64,000 bases of DNA. Origin: a bacterium (GTDB lineage: Bacteria > Desulfobacterota > Binatia > HRBIN30 > CADEER01). The DNA is taken from NCBI GenBank assembly GCA_030430165.1, contig JAUIGL010000010.1, positions 39,466 through 103,465 on the forward strand. The letters are read 5' to 3'. The position numbers and the translations under genes were made by a program. The notes beneath the pieces were generated by a model. That model made no database searches. It saw only the letters and a list, made by a program, of their open reading frames with translations, and had not been told where the DNA came from. Shown here one piece after another: positions 1-9,236 of the stretch (positions within the stretch are counted from its first letter, which is position 1; every line of letters starts with the position of its first letter).

Positions 1-171
1 CACATTGGCGGTGAGGCCCACCGGCCAACCGAAGCGCAGGGAGACCACCGTGCCCGGCGCGGGCTCGACTGCCGGCGCCGGGTCCGCTTCCGCCACCGGC
101 GCCTTCTTACCGGCACAGGCTGCAAAGCAGGACGCCGCCAAAACCAATCCAACGATTCGAATCGTCTTCAT
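1..171 (-). CDS. Putative lipoprotein, 5' part only (runs off the window)
   Basis: The reading frame starts with ATG at 171 and is still open at base 1, giving 57 residues. The N-terminus MKTIRIVGLVLAASCFAAC is a short basic start, a hydrophobic core and a lipobox (FAAC), so a lipid-anchored exported protein is likely. An Ala/Pro-rich linker follows. A strong GGAGG lies just upstream of the ATG, and the ATG overlaps the TGA of glpD (ATGA), so the two genes are probably translationally coupled. The visible part contains no domain that tells its function. Confidence 0.7.
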   Translation of the reverse strand, partial: MKTIRIVGLVLAASCFAACAGKKAPVAEADPAPAVEPAPGTVVSLRFGWPVGLTANV

Positions 172-1793
172 CTTTCCTCCTCGTCCGCGAACAAGAGCTC
201 GCGACGCAACCGGTCGCTGGCGCGCGCCTCTTCACGCTGTCGCACACCGGAGCTCCAACCGAGCAGCTCCCGCATCCGTTCGCCGAGCGCTCCAACCAGA
301 GCGTCGCGCTGCGCCGGCTCGAACAGCGCCGCGCGGGTGCGGCGGTACAACACGTCCTCGATGCAGGTCGCGCCCTCCCGGGTGACCGCCCAGTCGACTT
401 CGCCGGCGAGAACCGGACTGCCCGTCACCACCGCCGCGCGACCGAGCTCGAGCACCTGCTCGGCATCGCTGCCGTAGAGCGCAACCAGGCGCTCTGCGGC
501 AGACGTCGACAGCCGCTGCGCCGCCGCCAGCTGATCGGCACGACCGGCGCTGCCGCCGCTGAAATCGCCGCCCGGCAGCGGCTGGTCCTCGAGCGACGCC
601 GCGGCGGAGCCCGTGCCGAGTCCCTCCGCCGCGACGTCGACGATCCGTTTCGCCATCGGCCGGAAGCCGGTCAACTTGCCTCCGGCGACGGTGACCATGT
701 TCATCGGTCCGCGCGTAATCTCGTCGCGCCGTGACAGCTCCTGCACCCCCTTGCCGGCCTCGGCCAGCAACGGCCGCAGACCGGCCCACGCGGCGACGAC
801 GTCGGCGTCGCCCACCGCCGCCGACGGACAGTAGCGCGACAGCGGTTCGAGCACGTACTCGACGTCCTCGCGGGTCACCCCGGGCCAAACCCGCGCCGCC
901 CCCGTATAGTGCGTATCGGTGGTGCCGACGTAGGTCACACTGCCGCGCGGGATCGCGAACAAGGTGCGCCGGTCGCCGGCGGTGAGCAACAGCAGATGGC
1001 GCACCGGAAGTCGGTCGCGCGGGAAGCACAGGTGCACGCCTTTCGACAGCGCCAGAACGCTCGGTGCGGCCGCGTCTTCGAGCCGGCGAACGGCTTCCAC
1101 CCACGGGCCGGCGGCATTGACGATGGCGCGCCCGCGGATGCGCACCGACTCACCGCTGAGACCGCACTCGGCAACGACCCCCTCGGCGGCCGCGCCGTCG
1201 CCGAAGATCGACCGAACCCGCAGGTAGTTGAGGCAGACCGCGCCCAGGGCCGCCGCGGCGCGCAGATTGGCGATCACCAGACGCGCGTCGTCCGTCAGAT
1301 ACTCGCGATAGGCGCAGGCGTAGGGAAAGGCGTCGCGGTCGAGCACCGGCTCCTCGCGCGCCAGATCGTCCGAATCCCAGTTGCGGTGCACGTCCTCGGC
1401 CTCGACCCCGCCAAGTTTCTCGTAGGTTGTGATCGCGGTGCGAAACTTGAGCAGTCCGGCCCGCGAGCGCACCGGCAGTACCATCCACCTGCGCTGCGCC
1501 AGGTGCGGCGCGATGCGGCGCACCACCTTGCGCTCGGTAGCCGTCTCGCGCACCAGGGCGACGTCGCCCAGGGCGAGGTAGCGCAACCCGCCGTGGATCA
1601 GCTTCGACGAACGACTCGACGTGCCCGCCGCGTAGTCTTCGGCTTCGACCAGCGCCACGCTCAGGCCGCGCGCCGCCGCCTCGCGCGCCGCTGCGGCACC
1701 GGTGATGCCGCCGCCGATGACGACGATATCGAACTGTCGCCGCTCGAGCTCGGCGAGCGTGGCGGCGCGACGCCTGCTGTCGAGACACTCCAC
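168..1793 (-). CDS. glpD: FAD-dependent glycerol-3-phosphate dehydrogenase
   Basis: Oxidises sn-glycerol 3-phosphate to dihydroxyacetone phosphate and passes electrons through FAD to membrane quinones. The 541-residue length is normal for the family. Near residue 25 there is a Rossmann FAD-binding motif (VVIGGGITGAAAAREAA), followed by the family signature GTSSRSSKLIHGGLRYL near residue 57. A second conserved block (GGKLTGFRPMAKR) comes around residue 375, and the C-terminal DAO helical domain is present. The start is a GTG; a slightly later start is possible because the first 20 residues are not conserved in type. The downstream lipoprotein gene overlaps its stop. Confidence 0.93.
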   Translation of the reverse strand: MECLDSRRRAATLAELERRQFDIVVIGGGITGAAAAREAAARGLSVALVEAEDYAAGTSSRSSKLIHGGLRYLALGDVALVRETATERKVVRRIAPHLAQRRWMVLPVRSRAGLLKFRTAITTYEKLGGVEAEDVHRNWDSDDLAREEPVLDRDAFPYACAYREYLTDDARLVIANLRAAAALGAVCLNYLRVRSIFGDGAAAEGVVAECGLSGESVRIRGRAIVNAAGPWVEAVRRLEDAAAPSVLALSKGVHLCFPRDRLPVRHLLLLTAGDRRTLFAIPRGSVTYVGTTDTHYTGAARVWPGVTREDVEYVLEPLSRYCPSAAVGDADVVAAWAGLRPLLAEAGKGVQELSRRDEITRGPMNMVTVAGGKLTGFRPMAKRIVDVAAEGLGTGSAAASLEDQPLPGGDFSGGSAGRADQLAAAQRLSTSAAERLVALYGSDAEQVLELGRAAVVTGSPVLAGEVDWAVTREGATCIEDVLYRRTRAALFEPAQRDALVGALGERMRELLGWSSGVRQREEARASDRLRRELLFADEEER

Positions 1794-1847
1794 ACCGCCA
1801 GCTGCTACTCGATTGCAGCCCGCGGCACCAGCGCTCGCCGCGTCGGC

Positions 1848-2516
1848 TCAGCTTCGGGCGCCCGCTGCCGCCCTGCCGACGTACACAGCATGGCGCAATC
1901 CGCCGCGTCCGATCCGGCGCAGCTGGACCGTGAATCCACTGCGCTCGAGGCGGCGCGCGAAGGCACGGTTGGGAGCCTCCGACCAGACCGCGAACACGCC
2001 CCCAGGTTTGACCACCTGGCGAATCGCCGCCAGCATCTTGCGCCCGAACAACGGGTCGTCGTCGCCACCAGGGCCCTCGTAGAGATCGAATACGATCGCG
2101 TCGTAGGTCGGCTTGCCTGCCGCCGCGGCGATCGTCTCGCTCACGCTTTCGACGCGCACGGTGCAACGGTGGTCGCGCAGGGCCGACGCATTGACCGCCG
2201 CCAGCGGTCCATTGCACCAGTCGACGACCCGCTCGCTGAGCTCGGCCACGACGACCGACGCTGCAGCCGGCAACTGGTCGAGCGCAGCCCGCAGGGTGCA
2301 ACCCATACCGAGCCCGCCAACCAGCACACGCGGCGCCGAGCGGCCGGCAATCGCCCGGCACGCCAGCTCGGCGAGACCGGTCTCGGAGCGCGAGGCGCGG
2401 CTGTTCATCAGAACCCGGCCAGCGATCGTGATCAGGAAATCATCGTCGCCGCGCCGGCGCAGCTCGAGCGTTCCCGACTCGGTCTCGACCCGATCCACGA
2501 TACTCCACGCCCGCAT
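1848..2516 (-). CDS. Spermidine-synthase-like SAM-dependent methyltransferase fold protein
   Basis: About 222 residues from the ATG at 2516; an upstream in-frame start at 2537 is possible. It has the Rossmann motif I-like stretch VLVGGLGMGCTLRAAL near residue 64, an acidic post-motif (VVVAELSERVVDW) and YDAIVFDLYEG, where polyamine synthases carry their catalytic acidic residues. The family fold moves aminopropyl or methyl groups. Proteins of this small size without the N-terminal beta domain are often spermidine-synthase-like proteins of unknown substrate, so polyamine production is not certain. It lies between glpD and a VOC gene on the same strand with short gaps. Confidence 0.7.
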   Translation of the reverse strand: MRAWSIVDRVETESGTLELRRRGDDDFLITIAGRVLMNSRASRSETGLAELACRAIAGRSAPRVLVGGLGMGCTLRAALDQLPAAASVVVAELSERVVDWCNGPLAAVNASALRDHRCTVRVESVSETIAAAAGKPTYDAIVFDLYEGPGGDDDPLFGRKMLAAIRQVVKPGGVFAVWSEAPNRAFARRLERSGFTVQLRRIGRGGLRHAVYVGRAAAGARS

Positions 2517-2558
2517 CAGCCGATGTTCGCGCCACAACCGGTGCAGCGCAACACTACC

Positions 2559-2903
2559 TCAGTAGGAGTAGCTCGAAACGCCGACGCGGCGGCCGTCGGG
2601 GTCGCGCAAATAGATCGTGTGCTCGGTCTCGCCGTCGAAACAACCGCGCTCGCGCGCCAGGGTCCGCAGGCGGATGCGTTCGCCCGGCGTAACCCGAAAC
2701 GCCGCCAGCTCCAGCGAAGCCGGAGGATAGGGCGGCTCGCCCACCTGCCGCGCCTCGAGCATCAACACCGCTCGTTCGCCGAGATCGAGCCAAAGCGAGC
2801 GCGGCGCTTGGTCGCGCACCACCGCGAAACCGAGCAAGCCGCAGTAGAACTCGCGACTCCGGTCGAGGTTCTCGACGCGAAAGGCCAGGTGGTGCAACTC
2901 CAT
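2559..2903 (-). CDS. VOC / glyoxalase-fold protein
   Basis: A 114-residue protein from the ATG at 2903. It begins MELHHLAFRVENLDRSREFY, the usual beta-alpha opening of vicinal oxygen chelate proteins. It carries one complete VOC module with HHLAF near the start, VLMLEA in the middle and the typical ending HTIYLRDPDGRRVGV, which supplies His and acidic metal ligands. The substrate cannot be told from sequence; members include glyoxalase I, extradiol dioxygenases and antibiotic-resistance proteins. The gene is in line with the methyltransferase gene on the minus strand. Confidence 0.82.
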   Translation of the reverse strand: MELHHLAFRVENLDRSREFYCGLLGFAVVRDQAPRSLWLDLGERAVLMLEARQVGEPPYPPASLELAAFRVTPGERIRLRTLARERGCFDGETEHTIYLRDPDGRRVGVSSYSY

Positions 2904-3004
2904 GATTCGCAGGCTCGCACCGCAACCGCGCCAGATCAAAGCCGGCGCCCATTTGTTTGACTATACCCGTGGGCGGTTCTATCGATCCCCCATGGGGGAG
3001 GGAC

Positions 3005-4054
3005 ATGATCGGCGGTAGCCGGCGGCGTCCGCAATCGGTTGCGCTGGTCGCGCTGATCGCCAGCTTGCTCGCCGGCTGCGGCTCCGATGGAGGGAGCAAC
3101 GACTCCGCAAACGTCGCCTCCGCCAAGCGAGGCTACGTCGTCTCCTCGTTCAGCTACGTCTTCCCCGAGCACGACGGCGATCCCTGCCCCGGTGGGTTCA
3201 CCCGCGGTCCGGCCGAGATCCGGCGCGACGAGGGAATCGATCTCCCCAACAGCTGTCCCGATCCGGAGAGCTTCTCCGACCCCGAGTTCAAGACGCTCGA
3301 CGGCCCCGGTCGCTTGCCGGGCATCGACCTCGACGGAGTCACATCCACGGTCGGCCTCGGCGGCACCTGCGCCCATGCCGACTTCTCCGGTCCCGCCGGT
3401 GAGCCGGGGATCGACTACGGTTTCTGGCGCGCAGTCGGCTGCGTGCGCGGATTCCAGAAGGACGAGATCTCGCACATCGTCATCGAGGAGGCGGTCGTCA
3501 ACGGATCGATGACGATCCTAATCGACGTCGACGGAGTCGACGACGAGACCAACGATCGCGCCGTCACCGCGCAGATCTTCGGCAGCACCGACGTACCGCC
3601 GGTCGGTGCCGACGGCGAGCTGCTGCCCTTCGCGACTCTGACGATCCACGAGGATCAAACCTTCCACGGCGCCCTCGGCGAGGGCGAGATCGTCGACGGG
3701 GTGCTGCTGGTCGGGCCGATGGACATCAATCTGCGCCTCAACATCCAGATCGTCGACGGCAACCAGTCCCTGAGCAACGGTTACCTGCGCCTGGAGTTTC
3801 ATGAGGACGGCTCGGCGAGTGGCCAGATCTTCGGCTACCAACCGATCGCCGAGGCCTACGACATCTTCGGCATCCAAGCGGGGCGCGCCGGTGCGGAAGC
3901 GCTGTCGTACACCTGCACCGGGTTGTGGTCCGCGCTGAAGTCCGAAGCCGACGGCCACCCGGACCCCGAAACCGGCGAGTGCTCGACCATCTCCGTCGCC
4001 TACCGATTCGAAGCGGTGCCGGCGTTCGTCGAGAAGCGGGGGCTGGACGAATGA
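3005..4054 (+). CDS. Exported lipoprotein of unknown function, first gene of a secreted trio
   Basis: 349 residues from the ATG at 3005, which follows a strong GGGGGAGGG ribosome-binding site. The N-terminus has an Arg-rich start, a hydrophobic stretch and the lipobox LAGC, so the protein is probably lipid-anchored. The mature part holds several Cys residues that could form disulfides and many acidic residues; I recognise no enzyme motif. Its TGA overlaps the ATG of the next gene (ATGA). It is therefore probably made together with the DUF1592-type and DUF1552-type proteins that follow and may act with them at the cell surface. Confidence 0.75.
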   Translation: MIGGSRRRPQSVALVALIASLLAGCGSDGGSNDSANVASAKRGYVVSSFSYVFPEHDGDPCPGGFTRGPAEIRRDEGIDLPNSCPDPESFSDPEFKTLDGPGRLPGIDLDGVTSTVGLGGTCAHADFSGPAGEPGIDYGFWRAVGCVRGFQKDEISHIVIEEAVVNGSMTILIDVDGVDDETNDRAVTAQIFGSTDVPPVGADGELLPFATLTIHEDQTFHGALGEGEIVDGVLLVGPMDINLRLNIQIVDGNQSLSNGYLRLEFHEDGSASGQIFGYQPIAEAYDIFGIQAGRAGAEALSYTCTGLWSALKSEADGHPDPETGECSTISVAYRFEAVPAFVEKRGLDE

Positions 4055-6261
4055 CACGCCGGACGATTCGCCCCCAGCTTACCCCAGTCGCGCGATTCTT
4101 TTGCGCCGCGCTCTGTGCCGCCTGGCTGGCGGCCTGCGCAGGCGACGGACCGAGCAGCGGTGGGGGTGGCGGCGGACCGATCGTCGCCCCGTTGGTCGAA
4201 GCCGGGCCGATGGCGATGCGACGCCTGACCGAACGCCAGTATCGCCAGACCATCGCCGACGTCTTCGGCGACGAGACCGAGATCCCCGGTCGCATCGAGC
4301 CCGACAATCGGCAGCTCGGGCTATTCGCCGTCGGCTCGACCCAGGTCAGCGTCACCGCGTCGGGATTCGAGCAGTACGAGTCGATCTCGCGCAGCATCGC
4401 CGAGCAGGCGCTCGCGCCGGAGAAGCGCGACGGCCAGGTAGAGTGCGCTCCGAGCGATCCACAAGGCCCCGACGACGAGTGCGCGCGCGCCTTCGTCGCG
4501 CGCATCGGCCGCCAGCTCCTGCGTCGAGGGCTGAGCGAGGAGGAGATCGAGTCGCGCGTCGCGGTCGCCGCCGAGAGCGCCGCCACCCTCGGCGACTTCT
4601 GGGCCGGCCTGCAGGACGCGCTGACGACATTGCTCCTGTCGCCCGAGTTCCTGTTTCGCATCGAGGAGGCGGAAGTCGACCCCGGCGCCCCCGGCCGCAT
4701 GCGGCTGACCAGCCTGTCGATGGCGTCGCGGCTCAGCTATTTCCTGTGGAACGGGCCACCGGACGAGGAGTTGCTCGCCGCCGGCGAACGCGGCGACCTG
4801 GTCGACGACCAGCTGCTCGAGGAGCAGGTCGAGCGCATGCTCGCCTCGCCACGGCTCGAGCGCAGCGTGCGCGCCTTCTTCGGCGATCTGTTCGCCTTCG
4901 CCGACATCGATCAGGGACTGGTTCGCAAGGACCCGATCCTCTTCCCCGCGTTCAGCCAGGAGATGATCGGCGACGCCGCCGAGCAGACCTTGCTCACCGT
5001 GGTCGACCACCTGGTCGCCCAGAGCGGCGACTACCGCGACCTCTTCACCACCCGCAAAACCTTTCTCTCGCGCCCGATCGGCATCGTCTACAAGCTGCCG
5101 GTTGCGACTCGCGACGGATTCGAGGAGTTCGAGTTCCCGGCATCCGACCCGCGCGCCGGACTGCTCAGCCACATCAGCCTGCTCGCTCTCTATTCCCACT
5201 CCGGGCGCGGCTCACCGACGCTGCGCGGGAAGTTCGTCCGCGAAGTCCTGCTCTGCCAGGACGTGCCGCCGCCGCCGGGCGATGTCGACTTCTCCGACTT
5301 CGCCGACGCCGACACCCTGACGTTGCCGACCGCGCGCGACCGACTCGAGCTGCACGTCGTCAACGAGACCTGCGCCGGCTGTCACGCGTTGATGGATCCG
5401 ATCGGCCTCGGCCTGGAGAAGATGGACGGCATCGGCGCCCTGCGCGAGACCGAGAACGGCGCAACGATCGACCCCTCGGGTCAGCTCAACGGCGTGCCGT
5501 TCCGCGATGCCAAACAGCTCGGCCGTGCACTCTCGCGCGACCCGCTACTCGGCCCCTGCTTCGTCGAGAACTACTTCCGCTACGCGATGGGTCGCGCCAT
5601 CGCCGACGGCGAGGCCGAGCACGTCGACTACATCGCCGCCAAGCTGGAGCGCGACGGCTACGCCCTGCGCGACCTGCTGCGCATGATCGTCCTCGGCGAC
5701 GCCTTCCGCACCACCTCGGGCCCGCGCGAGGTGGTGCCCGAGCCTACCCCCGATCCGAACCAAACCCCGGACAGCACGGGTACGCCGGGTAACGGCGATG
5801 CGACGCCGACGCCAGGCGAAGGTACTCCGCGCCCGACCGACGACACATCGCCGGCGCCGACTCCCACCGGCCCCACTCCCACCCCGACGGTGCGCCCGAC
5901 CCGCACGCCGACGCCGACCACGGCTCCGGTCTTCTTCAGCACGATTCAGGAGGAGATCCTCAACCGACGCTGTATCGATCTGCCCTGCCACAGCGAGGTC
6001 AGCCGCGCCGGCGGCCTGTTGCTCGAGGGCAGCGGCGCATACGACGACCTGGTCGGCGTCGAGCCGACCAACGCCGCGGCGCGCGGCGACGATTTCCTGC
6101 GAGTCGCCGCCGGGGAGCCGGTCGACAGCTTCCTGTTGTTCAAGGTCCTCGGTCCGTCCGATCCGATTTTCGGCTCGCGCATGCCGCTAGGCGGCGGCAT
6201 GCTCGCCGACGACGAGATCGACCTGATCGAAGCCTGGATCGCAGGCGGAGCCGAACGATGA
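4051..6261 (+). CDS. DUF1592/DUF1588/DUF1585-type exported protein with cytochrome-c-like motifs
   Basis: 736 residues from an ATG overlapping the previous stop. An N-terminal lipobox (LAAC) marks it as exported. The opening RRLTERQYRQTIADVFG is typical of DUF1587, LTSLSMASRLSYFLWNGPPDEEL of the DUF1595/DUF1592 region, and CAGCHALMDPIGLGLEKMD of the DUF1588/DUF1585 part with a CxxCH motif. After a Thr/Pro linker (residues about 590-625) comes a second cytochrome-like piece with CIDLPCHSE and a C-terminal MPLGGG...IDLIEAWI pattern as in planctomycete-type cytochrome domains. These proteins are usually paired with DUF1552 partners, as here. The reaction is unknown; a redox role is inferred from the CxxCH motif. 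Confidence 0.88.
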   Translation: MTRRTIRPQLTPVARFFCAALCAAWLAACAGDGPSSGGGGGGPIVAPLVEAGPMAMRRLTERQYRQTIADVFGDETEIPGRIEPDNRQLGLFAVGSTQVSVTASGFEQYESISRSIAEQALAPEKRDGQVECAPSDPQGPDDECARAFVARIGRQLLRRGLSEEEIESRVAVAAESAATLGDFWAGLQDALTTLLLSPEFLFRIEEAEVDPGAPGRMRLTSLSMASRLSYFLWNGPPDEELLAAGERGDLVDDQLLEEQVERMLASPRLERSVRAFFGDLFAFADIDQGLVRKDPILFPAFSQEMIGDAAEQTLLTVVDHLVAQSGDYRDLFTTRKTFLSRPIGIVYKLPVATRDGFEEFEFPASDPRAGLLSHISLLALYSHSGRGSPTLRGKFVREVLLCQDVPPPPGDVDFSDFADADTLTLPTARDRLELHVVNETCAGCHALMDPIGLGLEKMDGIGALRETENGATIDPSGQLNGVPFRDAKQLGRALSRDPLLGPCFVENYFRYAMGRAIADGEAEHVDYIAAKLERDGYALRDLLRMIVLGDAFRTTSGPREVVPEPTPDPNQTPDSTGTPGNGDATPTPGEGTPRPTDDTSPAPTPTGPTPTPTVRPTRTPTPTTAPVFFSTIQEEILNRRCIDLPCHSEVSRAGGLLLEGSGAYDDLVGVEPTNAAARGDDFLRVAAGEPVDSFLLFKVLGPSDPIFGSRMPLGGGMLADDEIDLIEAWIAGGAER

Positions 6262-7595
6262 AGACCCCTCCGATCAGCCGAAGAACCGTCTTGCGCGGCA
6301 TCGCCGGCGGCGCCGCCGTGTCGGTCGGGCTGCCGCTGCTCGAGATCTTCCTCAACGACAACGGCACCGCGCTCGCCGGCGGCGCACCGCTGCCGCTGCG
6401 CTTCGGAACCTGGTTCTGGGGCTGCGGCATGAACCCGGCGCGCTGGGCGCCCGTGAGCGAAGGCGCCGATTACGAACTCTCGCCCGAGCTCGAGGTCCTC
6501 GGCTCGCTGAAGAGCGAGGTCAGCGTGCTCAGCGGCTTCAACGTGTTCCTCGACGGAGCCCCCAACGAGCCGCACTACACCGGCGTGCTCGCCAACCTCA
6601 CCGGGACCACTCCGCCCGATGCCGGCGAACAGAAAGCGCCGACACTCGACACGCTGATCTCGGCGGTGCACGGCGGATCGACTCGGTTCCGCTCACTCGA
6701 GTTCTCGGCGACCGGGGTGCCCAGCCAGACCTTCAGCCGCGAGAGCGACAGCATCCAGAACGCTTCGATCGTCTCGCCGATCGAAGCCTACAACCGCATC
6801 TTCGGCGACGGCTTCTTCGACCCCAACGAGGGGCCGTTCGTGCCCGACCCCAAGACCATCCTCCGCGGCAGCGCCCTCTCCGCGGTGGCGGAGGACACCG
6901 CCCGCCTCGAAAAGCGGTTGGGCTCGCACGACAAACAGCGCCTCGACCAGTACCTGACGTCGCTGCGCCAGCTCGAGCGCCAGATCGAGATCTCGCTGAG
7001 CCCGCCGAACCTCGAGGCCTGCAGCCGCCCACGGGCGCCGCGCAGCGAGGACCTCGGCACCGAAGTGGGCCAGGCCAACGCGACCCACGACCTGCTGACC
7101 GACCTCCTCGTCTTCGCGCTGCTGTGTGACCAGACCCGAGTCTTCAACATGATCTTCTCGTGGGCACTGTCGGACCTGCGTTTCCTCGGCGAGGACATCG
7201 CGCACCACCAGCTGACCCACGACGAGCCGGTCGACCGGGAGCTCGGCTACCAGCCGCGCTCGACCGAGTTTTCGCAGGTATCGATGCGCGCCTGGGCACG
7301 CTTCGTCGACAAGCTCGCCAGCACACCGGAGGGCGACGGCACCCTGCTCGACAACTGCCTGATCATGGCGCATTCCGAGCACTCCTTCGCCAAGTCGCAT
7401 CTCGTCGCCGGAATTCCGGTCATGGTCGCCGGCCGGGCGCAGGGCAGAGTCGTCCCCGGCGTGCACGTCCGCGGCAACGGCGAGCCGGTGTCGCGGATCG
7501 GCCTGACCATGCAACAGGTGATGGGTGTCCCCGTCGGCGAGTGGGGAACCGGCTCGCACCAGACCTCGCAGCCGGTCGGCGAGATCCTCGCCTGA
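6258..7595 (+). CDS. DUF1552 family protein with Tat signal
   Basis: 445 residues. The N-terminus carries a twin-arginine motif (SRRTVLRG) and a hydrophobic segment, so export in folded form by Tat is expected. The body has the DUF1552 layout: FGTWFWGCGMNPARW early, a GTTPPDAGEQKAPTLD block, a central helical part, and near the C-terminus the AHSEHSFAKSHLVAGIPVMV block. Its ATG overlaps the stop of the DUF1592-type gene (ATGA). The pair is widespread in Planctomycetes, Myxococcota and related metagenomic groups; its biochemical role is not established. Confidence 0.88.
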   Translation: MKTPPISRRTVLRGIAGGAAVSVGLPLLEIFLNDNGTALAGGAPLPLRFGTWFWGCGMNPARWAPVSEGADYELSPELEVLGSLKSEVSVLSGFNVFLDGAPNEPHYTGVLANLTGTTPPDAGEQKAPTLDTLISAVHGGSTRFRSLEFSATGVPSQTFSRESDSIQNASIVSPIEAYNRIFGDGFFDPNEGPFVPDPKTILRGSALSAVAEDTARLEKRLGSHDKQRLDQYLTSLRQLERQIEISLSPPNLEACSRPRAPRSEDLGTEVGQANATHDLLTDLLVFALLCDQTRVFNMIFSWALSDLRFLGEDIAHHQLTHDEPVDRELGYQPRSTEFSQVSMRAWARFVDKLASTPEGDGTLLDNCLIMAHSEHSFAKSHLVAGIPVMVAGRAQGRVVPGVHVRGNGEPVSRIGLTMQQVMGVPVGEWGTGSHQTSQPVGEILA

Positions 7596-7655
7596 CACGA
7601 CGCCACCTGGCACGAGGTGGGCCGACGGTCCCAGCTCACGACTCGAATAAAGCGG

Positions 7656-7684
7656 TTGACTCATTTCACCGGCTTTCGTCTTAT
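7656..7684 (+). promoter_or_regulatory. Candidate sigma-70-type promoter for the alpha/beta hydrolase gene
   Basis: TTGACT at 7656-7661 and TCTTAT at 7679-7684 are separated by 17 bases. They lie in the gap between the DUF1552 gene and the hydrolase start at 7762, giving a leader of about 70 bases. The match is good in the -35 and moderate in the -10. It is a prediction from sequence only. Confidence 0.4.
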
Positions 7685-7761
7685 GGGCTAGTGGATCGGG
7701 GCACGTGAGGGGACGCGACAGCCGATTCCGATACCACGCAACGATCGGGAACGGGGGCATC

Positions 7762-8988
7762 ATGTCGGAGACCATTTCGGCAACCAGGGGAACCAACGAA
7801 TCGACGTGGCTGCGCGCGCTGCAGCTGTCCTCGATTCCATCGATCGAGCTCGGCCGGCTGATGTCGGAGGTGTGGAGCGTCGCCCAGGGCTACGGCGGAT
7901 GGATGCCGGTACGCCCCAACCACCTCTCCTACTCGCGCATCGGCGAAGCCATGCTCGACCACACCTTCACGCTGGCGATGAACGCCCTCACCGGAATCCC
8001 GGACCGGGAGGAGATGGAGCTTCAGCGTACCGAAATGCGTCAGGCTTGGGGGTTGTTCGAGCGCCGCGGCTGGCTCGACGACCCGGAAGCGTTCCACCTC
8101 GAGCCCCCGCCGGTCGAAGATTGGGAGCAGGCGGAGGAGCAGAGCATGGTCCCTTCGCCGCTCACCTACCGCCGCATCTCCTTCGCCAGCGACTACCAGC
8201 CCGACCCGGAGATGCCCGGCGCCAGGAGGTGGCTGAGGCACCGCAACAACCGGACGCACCACGCCTACGTGCTCGAGCACGACGACGGCCTCGATCGACC
8301 GTGGCTGGTGTGCATCCACGGCTTCGGAATGGGAACGCCGGCAATCAACTTCACCGGGTTCGCCGCCAACTGGCTGCACAACGAGCTCGGTCTCAACCTG
8401 ATCTTTCCGACCCTGCCCCTGCACGGACTACGCGGCGACGCCACGGTCAGCGGCGGCAACCTGTTGCGTCCAGACTACCTCGGCCTGGTCCACTGCTTCG
8501 CCCAGTCGGTCTGGGACATTCGCCGCACCATCCAATGGGCGCGTGACCGCGGCGCCGAGCAGATCGGCCTCTACGGATTGTCACTCGGCGGCTGCAATTC
8601 GGCCCTCGTCGCCTCGCTCGAACCCGACCTCGACTGCGTCATCGCGGGGATTCCAGTCGTCGACTTCACCCGGGTCGCGCGCGGCAACGCCCCCTGGGTG
8701 GTCGACTGGTACCACGGAAAATCCACCGACTGGGAGCTGATGAAATCGGTCATGCAGGTGGTATCGCCGCTCTCGTTCCGGCCACAGCTCGAGCGCGACC
8801 GTCGCTTCATCTTCGCCGGCCGCGCCGACCGCGTGGTGCCGCCAGATCAGGCACGGGCACTGTGGAACCACTGGGAGCAGCCGGACATCCACTGGTATCC
8901 GGGCGGCCACGTCTTCGGCTTCATGACCGCCGGCGTCCGCCACTTCGTCGAAGAATCCCTGTTCCAGGCCGACATGCTGCCGAGCTAG
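7762..8988 (+). CDS. Alpha/beta hydrolase
   Basis: 408 residues from the ATG at 7762; an upstream in-frame start at 7705 would add 19 residues without signal-peptide character. The nucleophile elbow GLYGLSLGG (Ser in GLSLG) is near residue 275. Before it come an oxyanion-type HGFGMGTP motif and a strand/helix pair with FPTLPLHG. The candidate acid and His are in RADRVVPPDQ and GGHVFGF near the C-terminus. The first 150 residues form a family-specific N-terminal helical part. It resembles the larger cytosolic alpha/beta hydrolases; an esterase or lipase activity is likely but the substrate is unknown. Confidence 0.82.
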   Translation: MSETISATRGTNESTWLRALQLSSIPSIELGRLMSEVWSVAQGYGGWMPVRPNHLSYSRIGEAMLDHTFTLAMNALTGIPDREEMELQRTEMRQAWGLFERRGWLDDPEAFHLEPPPVEDWEQAEEQSMVPSPLTYRRISFASDYQPDPEMPGARRWLRHRNNRTHHAYVLEHDDGLDRPWLVCIHGFGMGTPAINFTGFAANWLHNELGLNLIFPTLPLHGLRGDATVSGGNLLRPDYLGLVHCFAQSVWDIRRTIQWARDRGAEQIGLYGLSLGGCNSALVASLEPDLDCVIAGIPVVDFTRVARGNAPWVVDWYHGKSTDWELMKSVMQVVSPLSFRPQLERDRRFIFAGRADRVVPPDQARALWNHWEQPDIHWYPGGHVFGFMTAGVRHFVEESLFQADMLPS

Positions 8989-9004
8989 CCTCGAAGGAAA
9001 CTCA

Positions 9005-9165
9005 AACCACGGGTGAACACGGAGGGACACGGACACGAGAAGAGTCGAGAGGCGTCCGGAATCATCCCAACCTCATTTCGCATGACTTTGTTTCGACGGA
9101 AGCCCATGCTGCTCCACTCCTCTTCCCACAGTGATTATCCGTGTTTATCTGTGGTTTCTTTTTTT
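9005..9165. repeat. Degenerate half copies of the CACGGGTGAACACGGA repeat
   Basis: CACGGGTGAACACGGA followed by GACACGG occurs near 9009-9033, and a diverged opposite arm (ATCCGTGTTTATCTGTGGT) near 9137-9155. Together they look like an eroded copy of the inverted repeat found intact near 28.7, 31.3 and 32.8 kb. I see nothing else in the 248-base gap between the hydrolase and the SnoaL-like gene. Confidence 0.55.
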
Positions 9166-9236
9166 CTTTGTGGTTGAGTGGTTTGACGGGCTAGGCGGTT
9201 CCGCACTACCCTTCTCGGCAGACTGAGGAGGTGACC

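Noticed and set aside
909..2960. Long open frame antisense to glpD and its neighbours
   Set aside because: High GC makes long antisense frames common. It has no ribosome-binding site or domain, and the minus-strand genes are clearly real.
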